Assembly: GCA_963556195.1 (NCBI GenBank)
Contig: OY744523.1
Location: 76,248,445-76,312,444 of the forward strand
Direction: 5' to 3'
DNA: 64,000 nucleotides
Source: Sepiola atlantica
Taxonomy: Eukaryota > Mollusca > Cephalopoda > Sepiida > Sepiolidae
The translations under genes and the position numbers were made by a program. Shown piece after piece: positions 42,480 through 54,770 of this stretch. Each line of letters begins with the position of its first letter. Position 1 is the first letter of the stretch. The notes under the pieces are model-generated. The model was not told where the DNA came from, searched no databases, and worked only from the letters and a program-made list of their open reading frames with translations.

Positions 42480-44760
42480 ATGGGAAATCCTACCGGATAC
42501 CAGGCATTCACCAACTATTTCAGAGACTCTAACCAAGAGATATTGCCGTGGTTTAACCGTCCCTTTAAGCGCAATAGTTTGTATCTCTCTTGAACTTGGT
42601 TCACAAAGTATATTAGCCAAGTAGTTTTAGAATTCCATTTCATGAGTCTAGTTACTCTTATGACTACGAGAATGATGGAGATCTTCCTAAGATCCAGTTT
42701 TATGTCGTGCAGAAAACTTGGTATTTCGTTATTATTACTTATCTTCTTTTTCCCAGCTCTGTTTAAGCCAGCATCATTTGGGAAACTGACTTCAACTAGG
42801 GTTGCTACATTCTTCTTCTTGTCCCATATCACTATGTCAAGTTTAAAAGCTACGCTTTCTATGTATGTAGCTGTAAGAATTGCATAGACATAGTGAATGG
42901 TGTATGACTTATTTCGAAGAATTCTTTTTAGTATATATTCCTAAGACTTGCTGCTACACTTTAATTTTTGGCGGATAGTCCAGTGGAGATATTTTCACAC
43001 TACATTGTCGCATTGTATAATAGCCGCCCGCTATCAGAACCTCAACTGGATGTCAAATAGCTGACACTCTCTGCTTTTGTATGGCAGAACCTGCACTTGT
43101 TGTTATTGAGACAACTCATCTTTTTAAAAGCATTGGTCATCAAGCCTTGATCTTAGGGAGTCATTATTATCCTCTTGATCATAGTTGAGCGATTCTCTTT
43201 TGAGCCAGTCTACAGAGCTTTTCTTTATCTATATATTCCTGGGATAGTTCGTCCAGAAAATATTATTAACGTTGTTGTTTTTTTCCGGTTTTCTGCAAGA
43301 TGTATTTCTGGCGGTTCTTTTTGGTTATATCCGTAAAAGGCTTGTTTTTTATTTCTGTCTTATCTATGCGACAGTCTTGTATAAAATGTTTGGTTAGTTT
43401 TGTTATATAAATTTGTCTACTATCTCTAGATTTGTATGTATTATAATAAGGTATTGGTTCTGGGAGCTCATGATATTAGCCATTGCTAACAATATAACCT
43501 TAGTATTGATGGTCAATTTCTGAGATACGCATACCCTCTGCTCCTCTGGGCAGATACCGTTTTTGTAGACACTGCTTTCTGCACATTAATATGTACAATG
43601 TCTACATTTTCTTGTTTTAGTATTTAGCTAGTTAATGTTCTTTTTGTGGGCAGTCAATAATGCCAAATCTGTATGTTATAACTGGCATGGAAAGTTGGTT
43701 AATGGAAGTTATATTGTTCTTTTTTCCAGCTGTGTTTTTCAGATTGTTTTTACACGGCGTACATACGTATTGCATATTTTTTATTATATTATCGCCTGTT
43801 AAATTGAGTAGTTTTCTTTTTTAATACCAAATTATTTGTATTGTACCTGTTCTTCTAGGTATTTGATGTCAGTCTCTTCATCAAGCTGTATGTTTTCCGC
43901 GTAGATCTTTTCACCAGCTCTGCGGAAGGACTTATCACATATTTCCAGGCCTAAATTTGTTCAAATATCTTTCGAGAAGGGATGTACAACCTGCAAGAGT
44001 CGACTTAAGCCAGGTTGAGGTCATCCATAAAGAGCGAGTCCTATTGACAGCCTTGGCATAAATTGTTAGTACTTCGGCATTTATTCAGTAGCTTACTAAG
44101 CGGATACATCGCCAGGCAAAAGCGTAAAAGAGATTAGTTATCTCCTCGGCAGATTCTTCTTCGAATCTTGACATCAGGAATTTTGATTGTTCTATTTGTG
44201 TGGCTTAATGACATATGTTTGCCACATTATTATATGAACATCTATGGGTTCCTTGATTACCGGATGGATCTTCTATAATTCAAGACACTGCAGTAGCCCC
44301 GAGTGGGGCACACTAGCATATGCGCTCTGATTATTACTCGAAGCCATGCTTAAATGTCCTGCTTTTTTACAGTCCCAAGGATGGTCTTGTTAATCAACAA
44401 CTGGTACTTGGTCTCAAACCCCTTCCTCCTACATCCTGCTTGTTCTTTATTGAGGTGCGCTTAGATAGGAAGGTAGTCCCTCTCTGCCTCCCTTAGTAGT
44501 ACACTTTTATGATCTTATACTCATCTGCTGTTATGTATATGTCCATCCAAACGATCATAGGCGTGCAAGTAGTGTCTTCTTTATTTCTTCAGGGAGGGCG
44601 GATTCTTTTATCTCATCAGAATTTGATTCGAGGTTTTGGTCCGTTTTGTAACCTTCTTATGTGCAACAGACAGTGGTTGGACTTTTAGACTTCTTATATA
44701 TTTTTTTTATTTGGGGGAGGGACTCCTTCAGATGATCTGTAAAAGTATGTTTTTTCAGGT
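42480..44760 (-). pseudogene. LINE (non-LTR retrotransposon) relic with FMDD reverse transcriptase
   Basis: Read on the minus strand with many stops and frameshifts. A 5' coding fragment (44760-44470) is joined directly to the reverse transcriptase piece GCRRKGFETKYQLLINKTI (about 44460-44400), so the fingers region appears deleted. Then come ASVPHSGLLQCLEL, the catalytic segment LFMDDLNL (about 44030-44010), the thumb segment SFGIIDWPQK (about 43670), a zinc-finger-like NKCRFCHTKAESVSYL (about 43110-43060), and a C-terminal domain LVEVSFPNDAGLNRAGKKK to 42515. This order matches a LINE lineage common in molluscs and fish; I did not assign a clade. It is too broken to be functional. Confidence 0.8.
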
Positions 44761-46722
44761 GAAACTATTTTACGTTTCATATTTATTATGATTTACATAA
44801 TGAGTAAAATAAATGAACTTTTAAGTAAATCAATTCGATCTTATATTTGTCTTGAATTATTCGAGGAACGCAACCATTTGCACCGTTTGTTTTTAGGGGT
44901 AATGCTAATGCATGTCTTTAAATATTTACTTTAGGTTTATAACTATTATTACATAAAATGTAGCAAGGACGTTTTTTAATTATTTTAAAAGGTGTGAATC
45001 AGGATTCTTCAGCTATCTGATAATCAGGTCCCTTCCAACTAGCCGACCTTAGTAAACTACATAAACTGTGAAAATAAAGTTACTTAAACAAAATATTGAT
45101 TATTATATATTTTGTTTTATACTGAGGCTTTATTTTCATAAAAAAAGAATGTAACATCTCACAGGAAGGCACGCCCCCGCCCCCATCATTCATGTTCCAG
45201 TGTGCTGGTTGCGTGTTGTTGGTTTAGCTTTTGTCTCACTTTGATCACTGGAATGCTGTTGTCCATCGTACACCACGTTTGATATTTCGCCATGAGGGAA
45301 CAATTACACTACCCTTTTTCTTATGTAGCACCCATCTAAATATGTTTCTTATATAACATTTGTACATATATTTCATATTAAAATTATCAATTTATATTAG
45401 CAAATAAAATGAATTATTGATTAGAAAAATGACTTATTTTACTTCTAGTTTCCATGAGGAAATCCTATCGGTTTTAGAGGTGAAGAGAGAAATATTCTTT
45501 AAAGTCAGTTTCGTTTTTGAATGTGTATTTAAAAAAATGCTATTATCATTAACGCATTTTGTCAACTTATTTCATGATATTTGACGTTAGGGGACCGATT
45601 ACGGATGATATTTAATTTACTGCAACAATTAGTTGTTAGTCTATGAGTATTAAATAAACAATGGTCCACATAAGAAAAGGAATGGTGCAACATAACATTT
45701 TAGAATCGTCCACATACGTAGTATGGAATAATATATTCAAAATCTTCAAGTTTCCTACTTTTTCATTATGACATACAGTATGACCGCCACATCCGTTACA
45801 ATGCTCATTATACAAAACCGAATCGTCAGAGGTGATGTTTCTTTACGGCTTTTATTGTATTAGATGTTATAGATTACATATCAAAAGTTGACAACTATTA
45901 CTTGAAGATAGCACAAAAAATGGCTGATTGCAAAATCTTTAAACCAACTCGTTCATCATAATGAATCCTAAAACGGTTTGTTAAATAATAATTTATAATG
46001 TCGAGTGCGCTTGATAAGATACTACCATAGTCTGAACACCGAAAACCTATTCTTGTAAAGATAGCATGCACTAAATATAATAAGAAAATAACAAAATTAG
46101 TAATGTTTAAGCTATTCATGATTTTATGAAAATCATTATGTTCTGCGATAACTTCCTTTCTGAAACATTATTCTCTTTTGTATTTTGACCACAAGTAAAC
46201 ACATAAGGTGTACCTAATTTGTAAAATAATGAATGGCCTTTTATTAGACTCAGTGGGATCGAATTCAGATGTTTTAGATGGAGTCAAGTATGTTGGAGAA
46301 CTGACAACAATGGGAGACGTAGCCTAAAAAACTTTGACGTCCAATATCATCTAAAGTAGGATTATGTATTGTTTATTGAAATATTGCATGAAAGTACCCG
46401 ACCAAGAGACACCAGGACACCAACAGCGACAGGGCGACTCCAGTTTGGTAACTTATTACGATAACTGATCATTATTATTTTGAAATAATATGAAACTTTT
46501 AATGGTTATGGTTATTTATAAATGTAATAATTAAAAGCTACAATAATTAATAATTGTGGAAAGTTACAAACTCCCTTAGAAATTCATATTAGGGTTGAAG
46601 AGTAGGAGCAGGAGTTTATTGGGTTCTTAAAATGTTCACAGACAGCGCCGAGGCAGGGGCCCCGCTAGGTATTGAATTAGTTGATTCATTTATATTGGAT
46701 TTTTTTTGACTTGTGTTATCAG
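44761..46722. other. No gene seen
   Basis: AT-rich. A small C-rich island at 45170-45190 lies within otherwise plain sequence. Confidence 0.5.
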
Positions 46723-47040
46723 CTTGGGTGTTATTCTCACAACGTTTTAGCTGGTGTAACTTTCAACCTTCTTCAAATGCGGCTTTTCGAACTCGGGAAC
46801 ACTTATGTCGAACCCGGAAATGTGTAAGGAATTTAGAAATGAACATTTTATGGTATTGAATCCACGTCGGTCGATTGTTTTCGTCTCTTCAGCAACGGCC
46901 AGTTGTAATTCGTAACTATATTATTAGTATTGTCTGTACAGATGGTACCACCTTTAATCTCCAGCGACATTCATTTCAGACAGATTAACTGAGTACTTTA
47001 TCTGTTGCGCTACGGGGTTTTTGTGAGAATAACACCCAAG
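46723..47040 (-). mobile_element. tRNA-headed element with terminal inverted repeats, copy 2
   Basis: Termini CTTGGGTGTTATTCTCACAA and its exact complement (46723-46742, 47021-47040) are perfect inverted repeats; similarity continues weakly outward. On the minus strand an A-box-like TAGCGCAACAG lies inside the head end, with a weak B-box about 35 bp on. The tail has GCTAAAACGTTGTGA, matching GCTGAAACGTTGTGA of the 23.8-kb copy. The internal segment with TTTCCGGGTTCGAC and CCCGAGTTCGAA also corresponds. It is clearly the same family, older in its tRNA part. Confidence 0.72.
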
Positions 47041-48450
47041 ATGAGAACAGTAATTTGAATAATAAAAATAATAATAATCATCAATCCGTATCTACAGAAT
47101 TCCGAAACTTCATTCATTTATTTTTATAGTACCTATTAATAAAAGTAATAAAATCGTTAATAATATACGAAAATGCAAAGGTACCATTTTGTCTATTTCA
47201 TTGCCGGAACATTCTGTGATTTGAGGAAGTTGCTTATCTGGCCGCGTTGCACTTTATTGATTTTCCATTGTTTTCTTCGATGTATTCAATATAATCCAGT
47301 AAAACGGCTCATACGGCTTGTGATCATGAAGCGATACGATTCTGGCTAAGAAACCAAGGCTTAATTTGATAATATTATAAAATATTAAACTCCAAGACGA
47401 AAGCGGATTCATTCAAAATGCTATAAAATGTTATGTCTTTCATTGATAGCTTCGTATAAATGGCCATGTGCAAGGATGAAAGAGGGCAATAAAATATCTC
47501 AAATCTACAGCGGTAGTTTATAACGATGCAACAAAGGCAATGCATTGGTTGTTTATGTTTAATAGTATGATAATATTCAAAACAGCTAAATGTGAAAATT
47601 GGTTTCTATTCTCTAACAGAAGTTGTGTTTTTTTGCTAACAGACGTGTAATGTCTATTAGACACCAAAGACTGCTAGTTGCGAAAGCGTAACTTTCAATC
47701 ACACAGTTTCCATGCACTTCGTTTCCCAAAAGTCAAAGCCTCCATTTTCTATTAATGTATACATTAGATATTAAAAGATATATTATTTTAAATGTTTTTT
47801 GCAGGACAATTGTACATGTTCGTAGAATCTCTTTCATGTGACTCCTATTACTGTTTGATTTGATTGTTATTTTGGTAACTAGCGTAGACAAACATGCAAT
47901 GATAAAAATATAAATACAAATATTTCGAATTAATAAGAATTTGAATTAGTCGTAATAGAAAATGATCGAGAGTCGTATGTGATACATGTTCTCTGTACCA
48001 ATACGTTGGCTCTGCATATATCGTATACTCTAACTCAGACAGACGATTTATTGCAATGTATATATGAGAGATACACAGTCAAAATAAAAGACAAATCAAA
48101 ATATGTTGATCAATTTACACTATCTATTGATAGCGACATGTTAGTGGAAATAAAATGAAAAATATAGAATGATCCTTAGAGTAGAACTGTAAGTAAAACA
48201 ATGTACATGCAGATACACACGCATATCAAGGGAGGCACGAGAGCGCTCTATCACTTAATAGATCACGAATGGCCTATGCTGGAAATCTCATTTCTTTGAT
48301 CAATCATAACTCAAAAACCAATAAACCAAATTAGTTAAAACTTTGCACAAAATTTTTATTTGATAGGTTCTATAAGTGTGTAGCATTTCAGTATCATTAG
48401 TCAAGGCACTTCAGAGATCCAGAAAGTTCAATCATGAAATCATGTTATCT
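47041..48450. other. No gene seen
   Basis: AT-rich with AATAAT patches near 47060; no coding or strong repeat signal. Confidence 0.5.
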
Positions 48451-48453
48451 GCG

Positions 48454-48484
48454 TGTACGTACGTACGTACGTACGTACGTACGT
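48454..48484. repeat. (GTAC)n tetranucleotide microsatellite
   Basis: About eight perfect copies; self-complementary, so it can form a hairpin. Confidence 0.95.
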
Positions 48485-48499
48485 ATGTGCCATCCTGTA

Positions 48500-48758
48500 T
48501 CTCATCAACTATTTGATGGATTCATATGATTTTTGGCAGAGATAGAGGTTCTAGGGTCTAGTTGATGGCATTTTAATTTCAGTTTACCATATACCTTAGT
48601 TTTTCAGAAAATTCCAAAAAAACCTTTAAAATGACCAGTATTCATACACTTTATTTATATCTTATCGACCATTTGATGGATTCATCTGATTTTTGGCAAA
48701 GATAGAGGTTCTAGTGTCTAGTTGATGGCATTTAAATTTCAGTTTACCATATACCTTG
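48500..48758 (+). repeat. Direct repeat pair, about 100 bp
   Basis: 48500-48598 and 48660-48758 are about 90% identical by eye (TTTGATGGATTCATNTGATT, GATAGAGGTTCTAG, GTCTAGTTGATGGCATTT, CAGTTTACCATATACCTT). Confidence 0.92.
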
Positions 48759-48832
48759 ATTAGTCAAACTACAAACTATATCAGTTATGAGAAGGCATTG
48801 TATTGAAGCATAGCCTTTACAAAAGTAGTGAC

Positions 48833-49225
48833 ATTTCATGAAAAATGCCAGTATACTGAAATGATATGCCCGTAATCGGGTTAAGATGAAAATTCATATA
48901 CACTAAATGTACAAAAGCAAGGAAATTCCGAAATTTTTACACTTTTATTGTCATTAAGGGTATGACTACATGTCAACCAAACCATTTCATTATCACATCA
49001 CTACAGTATAAATCTCTATGCATTAGTGGATGAAGTGTGTGAGGTGCGCTGAAGAAAAATTCCTATCAGTAAAATACATAACCCTGTTGTACTCGCATAC
49101 CCTTAATGACAATAAAAGTGTAAAAATTTGGGAATTTCATAGCCTTTGTACATTTAGTGTATATGAATGTTTATCTTAACCCTATTAAGGGCATATCATT
49201 TCAGTATACTGGCATATTTCGTGGA

Positions 49226-49227
<2 letters not shown>
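48833..49227. mobile_element. 395-bp MITE with 132-bp TIRs
   Basis: Left arm 48833-48964 and right arm 49096-49227 are inverted copies, roughly 88-90% identical by eye (GCCAGTATACTGAAATGATA, ATACACTAAATGTACAAA, TTACACTTTTATTGTCATTA). The spacer is about 130 bp. No transposase. The right end abuts a TA/GA microsatellite. Confidence 0.92.
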
Positions 49228-49228
<1 letters not shown>

Positions 49229-49307
<79 letters not shown>

Positions 49308-49328
49308 TGAGATACTTTGATAGATAGT

Positions 49329-49355
<27 letters not shown>
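49229..49355. repeat. (TA)n(GA)n and (TA)n microsatellites
   Basis: TA then a long GA run with AAAGA interruptions to 49313, followed by a second TA run at 49331-49355. Confidence 0.95.
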
Positions 49356-49363
<8 letters not shown>

Positions 49364-49399
49364 TTAAGAATTATATATGTAAATATACATACATCCCAT

Positions 49400-49645
49400 T
49401 CACCATGAACCCAAATATTCCAACTTATTTTTCCCCCTCAGTCTTGACCACAGCCACCTGTTCAAATACCTCCTCCCTCCCTCTCCTCCACCCCTCCGCC
49501 CCCTCACTCACTACTATCCACATTATTCCCGCTCACACCCACCTCTTTCTCTTACAACCAGCCACAGTATACTTGCTCACCCCCATCTTTCCACTCTTCC
49601 CCACTCATTTTCATAAACATTCATTTTTCATTCCTCACTATTGAC
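49400..49645. other. Pyrimidine-rich unassigned sequence
   Basis: Strong C and T bias, bounded by TA microsatellites on both sides. A 96-codon frame rich in Ser, Pro, Leu and Thr crosses it but follows the composition; no motif recognised. Confidence 0.4.
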
Positions 49646-49649
49646 TCCA

Positions 49650-49650
49650 C

Positions 49651-49697
<47 letters not shown>

Positions 49698-49698
49698 T
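49650..49698. repeat. (TA)n(GA)n microsatellite
   Basis: TA run into GA run. Confidence 0.95.
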
Positions 49699-49704
49699 GA
49701 ATTT

Positions 49705-50095
49705 TGCGGGGGGGGGGATTTTTTTAACTTAAAATATTTCTTTGGGTGGGGGAGAGTAAAAAATATTGTAGGGGGTTGGGGTTAAATTTTTTTTAATAAA
49801 AATATATCTTTGGCTGGGGGAGAGTCAAAAATAATTTTTTTGAGGGTGTAAAAAACATTTTTTTTCTTAACTAAAAATATTTCTTTTGATGGGGGACAGT
49901 AACAATTGTGGTAGATTTATTTATTTACTTATCTATTTATTTGTTCAACTAAAAATATTTTTTTGGGTGGGGGGAAGTAAAAAAGATTTTCTTACGAAAA
50001 TAAATAATTTTAGGAGGCTTGGCGTGGGTGAAAATTATTTTTGTTTTTAGGGGGGGGGGGGGGGAAATAATTTTTTTTTAACTAAAAGTATTTTT
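49705..50095 (+). repeat. G-rich degenerate minisatellite
   Basis: Units of the type AACTAAAAATATTTCTTTGGGTGGGGGAGAGTAAAAA occur near 49718, 49795, 49870, 49948 and 50080 (last one partial). Spacing is about 75-80 bp, then about 130 bp. Runs of up to 14 G at 50050-50063 may form quadruplexes. Confidence 0.8.
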
Positions 50096-50230
50096 GGTCC
50101 GAAACAAAGAAGATCAATGTCTAACCACCCAAGAAATATGACTTGGGCGCGATCGGTTTACGGATGAGCGTTCATTTCTGACGCGGCTGCGTAGCTACAA
50201 TAGAAGACCGTAGGGAGGCTATTTTGGCTA

Positions 50231-50231
<1 letters not shown>

Positions 50232-50275
<44 letters not shown>
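50232..50275. repeat. (TA)n microsatellite
   Basis: Uninterrupted TA dinucleotides. Confidence 0.95.
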
Positions 50276-50277
<2 letters not shown>

Positions 50278-50502
50278 TATATATTAACATGTAAATACAG
50301 AAATATCTTCATACATACATTACACTATATCTGAAAATAAAATATATTGTTTTAACCATGTTCCTCAAATTTTCCTCTGTTTTCCTTTACGTCATCCTGT
50401 CTCTAAATTTCTTTCCCTCGCATAATTCTTCTCATAAAAAAAAACGGTTTATAATTTCAAAGCAAGCCTACTGAAATATATTAAAATTAAGGAATGGGAT
50501 TC

Positions 50503-50542
50503 AACATCTATCTATCGATCTATCTATCTATCTATCTCTCTA

Positions 50543-50575
<33 letters not shown>
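50503..50575. repeat. (TATC)n(TC)n(TA)n microsatellite
   Basis: Compound tract in that order. Confidence 0.95.
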
Positions 50576-50579
50576 CTCG

Positions 50580-52016
50580 TGTATATTATGGTAAAAATGT
50601 GCCCATACCTTTCGGGATCATTGATGAATCTACGTATATCAAATTACCGACTTACAAATAAAGAAAAACGTATATTTGTTGCTATATGCGATTATACACG
50701 TAAAAAATGAGAAAAGATAGAATACTCAATGATTTGTGTTTATAAAACCGAAAACATCATAAAATATTCCGCTAGCTGTTCAGCTTATTTTTCTATATAG
50801 TTTTGATAATTAATGCAACGAAGTTACTTTATTTTTCTGCCCAATATTTTAGAGTAATTAGTGATGGCCCTGAAGTTGTTCAATTCACAGTTGCCTACAA
50901 GGGATCAATTCTTATGTAACAAACAACACTGACAAGCTTCATATTGAGAAATGTTCTCATTTCATTATTTGCGATACTTTTTTATGCGACTGTAGCATCC
51001 AGGGACAAAAATGTCATCTGAATTGTTTGAAGCGGCTTTTGGTCACAACATGGATTTGCAAGAGAAAACAGCGCGCCCGACAAAGTGACTTATTTGATCC
51101 GAACTAATTTTTTCAAAGAAATAAATGAATAGCAACTCTAACAGGCCCTCTAGTCGATTTCTCATTAGCGAAGACCCCTGCATGAGCAGCCATTTTTTTA
51201 TTCAGCAGTTAGTCCAAGGGGGATTATTAGAAGAATAAAAAAATCCACAAATAGAGAGAGAAAATGGTAATTAAATGACTGAAAGAGTGAAGAAGAAAAA
51301 AGGCGGACGGGCACATGATACGATCATTGATAGGCAGATAGTCAGAACAGGTAGATACAGAGAATGTGACCCACACGGCGAGAGAGAGAGAGAGAAATAG
51401 AGAGAAGGAGTGCTGATACTAAGAAGTGATAATTAGATTCATAGACAGCAAATATATAAAAGGAAAGGCCTGTTGCTACCCCATAATAACATATTTTAAA
51501 CATGTAGTGTAACCATAAAGAGTGATTGTGTTCATGTTTCCTCGATTTTTATCCAATGTAACTCTAGCGTGTATACAATAGTGCCCAATAATGAGTAGCG
51601 CTTTATTATTGTATGAATTCTGTTATTTATACCAACAATATTGCTTACATATCTGCATCGATGTTTCAGCTACTATTTCGTTCGAAATTCAGCTTCATAC
51701 GGCCACGTACACATTGTATATGCTACTAATACAGAGAACACAGCTTAGCAATTCTTTTGTTATTTTAGGGTGGAAGGAATAGGACAGCAAACTATTAAAT
51801 TGGCCAAGCATTTATACGCAATAAACTCAGCATTTATTAGTACAAATACACATATTCAGACTCGTCTCTTTCATTCCGACAGTTTACTCACCATTCTCTT
51901 TTATGATGCGGTAAAATCCCAGAAACCCCCGTTCATTTTGTGTGATTGGCCTCAAGGCAACATGCCCTAACCATCTTATGAGTAGAGGTAAAGTAATATA
52001 TCATGTGTAAACCAAT

Positions 52017-52020
<4 letters not shown>
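50580..52020. other. No gene seen
   Basis: AT-rich with a short GA run at 51381-51400. A frame at 51770-51970 follows an acceptor-like TTATTTTAG but has no supporting domain; not called. Confidence 0.5.
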
Positions 52021-52028
<8 letters not shown>

Positions 52029-52067
<39 letters not shown>

Positions 52068-52262
52068 CACTTTTCTTTACTTCTCTCATTTTTAATCTTT
52101 TTATATGCATACATATACACACACCTACATATATATGTATATATATATATACATATATACAATATGTATATATATACATATATACATGTATATACATATA
52201 TACATATATACATGCATATATATATATACACATATATATACACACATACATACATACACATA
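52029..52262. repeat. (TA)n and CATA-rich tract
   Basis: TA run at 52029-52066, then imperfect ATACATATATACA repeats at 52090-52262. Confidence 0.92.
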
Positions 52263-52690
52263 TCTATACCTATACAACCATCCGAACTTAGTTATACATA
52301 CATTCAAATATACACCTATCTCAAAGAAAAATATATAAGAAAAATAAATTTAAATGAGAAAACGAAACGTGAAAAATTAAAAAAATAGATTAGACAAACC
52401 CTAAACATTATAATGAGAATACACATAAAACCTTAAACTATTAGTTAGTTACATTCATCTCCCGCTGTTCCACCTTCAGTATATTATTCAAACAGATAAT
52501 GCACCCCATCCATAAAGTCGATAAAAAAATAATTAAAATATATTATACACAAACATATTTCCTCCGTAGATAACAACTTTAAAATTAAATTAATCATTTA
52601 TTACGAGAAGTCTAAAACCATCAACTTATTAATAAAAAAAATAATCCGGCTGACAATGGCTTACTTTAAACGAGTAATGCCATACCCGTG

Positions 52691-52912
52691 TTTAAGTGCC
52701 CTATCAGAGAATTTGTCTCTGCAAACAATACGTATATTGGCATGACGAGGACTTGTATATCACGCCGACTAACTTGACACCTCCCCTTCCCTCAGAGATA
52801 CATTCACCAACACCTCGTGAAACATAACATCCCAAAAAACGATTTTAGGAATATTTTAACTGGTAACATATCCATTCTTGCCGTTTCATATTGTAGTCAT
52901 TCGCATAAATAA
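52691..52912 (+). pseudogene. Penelope-like GIY-YIG domain fragment
   Basis: Readable frame FKCPIREFVSANNTYIGMTRTC with the YIG strand, then ISRRLT with the conserved Arg, an in-frame stop, and the continuation IHQHLVKHNIPKNDF and ILTGNISILA, ending in TAA. This matches the GIY-YIG domain of the 35-kb element (KCPLGDC, YIGSTTT, LSRRLNMH) but differs enough to be another subfamily. The distal catalytic Glu region is not clear. Upstream reverse transcriptase is absent, so the copy is 5'-truncated. The tail motif lies 125 bp downstream in the same orientation. Confidence 0.78.
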
Positions 52913-53036
52913 AGCTAGCATCAACCATTCTCGTTATGAGGGGGGGGGCAAAGGTTGTTGAAATGTTGCTGAAATGTTTAAAAGAACGCCATCTTAGTGA
53001 ATTCACCAGTTTTATCTTGCTTACTCATTCATCTGC

Positions 53037-53064
53037 CTGACGACGACCGATGTCGGTCGAAAAC
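53037..53064 (+). other. Penelope 3'-tail hairpin motif
   Basis: CTGACGA, then a GACC/GGTC stem around GATGTC, then GAAAACG. It lies 3' of the GIY-YIG fragment. Confidence 0.7.
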
Positions 53065-53189
53065 GTTCGCAAAAATATGTAGATTTCTTACACACCATTG
53101 ATAACAACATCAAATCGGTCGTTCGACGACTGGAAACAAGGCATCAGAAAATGAATATACAGAAGCTAACACTCCTGTTCAAATAAACA

Positions 53190-53205
53190 TATATCTATCT
53201 ATCTA

Positions 53206-53261
<56 letters not shown>

Positions 53262-53540
53262 AATATATATATATATATACATATCGTCACCTCTGCACAC
53301 CGACCCATATATACACACTCAGTCGTACATAGATATACATCTAAAACAAATTTTTATATTCACTAACAGACATAGATAAATATACATATACACATATATA
53401 CACATACATACACACATACACACATAAATATATGCACCCATATATACACACAAACATATATGTATATATACACATATGTATAAATATACACATATACATA
53501 TACATACATTAATTCATATACACATACATACATTAATTCA
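53190..53540. repeat. (TATC)n(TA)n and CATA-rich tracts
   Basis: TATC/TA run at 53190-53256. Imperfect ACATA repeats and two copies of CATTAATTCATATACACATA near 53507 and 53530. Confidence 0.9.
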
Positions 53541-54304
53541 TATACACATACACAAACATGTCATTAGAATTTCATCACTCTCGTACATATGCAAACATAA
53601 CTACTTTCACACTTTACAAGCCGTATTCTGTGTAATTCTTACACTAGGTAGAATCAGATTTTCGTATTTGAAAATCTATGAAATGTTCTATACATACTAC
53701 TAAAGAGTTAACATTTTAATTTAAACTGGATATCATATTACTTGAGCTCTACCCACAAAATTGCTATGACTCCGAGGTCAATCACACAGAATGAACGGAG
53801 TCGTCGGGGTTATTACCGTATCATAAAAAGGAAGGGTAAGTCAACTGACGGAATGAAAGATAACAGTATGGGTGTATGTTTCTGTACTTTTAAATGTTCA
53901 GTTAAATGCGGATAAATGTTTGGCCAATGTTGGGCGCTGATTTGAATATAAGATGTGGAACATCTTTTTGAAAAACTTTTTTTAAGTTTATAAGGAGAAT
54001 TTAAAATTTAAGAACATATTTTTCTATTATATTTGATAACGAATACAATTATATTGTTTTAAATACATATCTCTGAGTCCGTGGGTGGTAAAACACCTTT
54101 CCCGAAGAGTACTTCCTTTGTATTTTTCATTTGGTTATGTATTAACAAGAAGTAATTAGTATGATAGAAATGTAAAAGTATGACCGGTTTCATGTAAATA
54201 CGATGTAATTGCTCTCACTTTCATTTTTCCTTCGCTCAGTTGTGTTCGAATTTCAAAACTAGCTACGTTTAGCCACAGTGATGAGTCGTAGAGACGATGG
54301 ATGA
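53541..54304. other. No gene seen
   Basis: AT-rich sequence without coding or repeat signal. Confidence 0.5.
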
Positions 54305-54310
54305 CTGTAT

Positions 54311-54375
<65 letters not shown>

Positions 54376-54471
54376 AAATTATTTAAATTCTACATAAATA
54401 TCCTAATGTTATACTGTCCTGAGAGACTTCTGTACACTCAAGGACAGTGTCTTGTAGGCAGTCAAATATCT

Positions 54472-54566
<95 letters not shown>

Positions 54567-54724
54567 GTGGGGGTGTATGTGTGTATATTTCGGCAGCATG
54601 TCATTTATTATACACGCGTCGTTGACGACCACGGAGTCTTCTTTCTTCGCTATCTTTCTTGTTAATTTCTCGACGCGGCGAGCGATTCGTCGGTTTTCTG
54701 GTGTTAATTGGTGGAGTATGGCAC

Positions 54725-54768
<44 letters not shown>
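54305..54768. repeat. Three (TA)n microsatellites with CA/GT edges
   Basis: TA runs at about 54322-54372, 54473-54556 and 54729-54768. The intervening island 54598-54728 is GC-richer (CGACGCGGCGAGCG) and unassigned. Confidence 0.93.

Positions 54769-54770
<2 letters not shown>

Noticed and set aside
51770..51970. Exon after a TTATTTTAG acceptor
   Set aside because: No domain, no partner exon, and such acceptors are common by chance in T-rich DNA.
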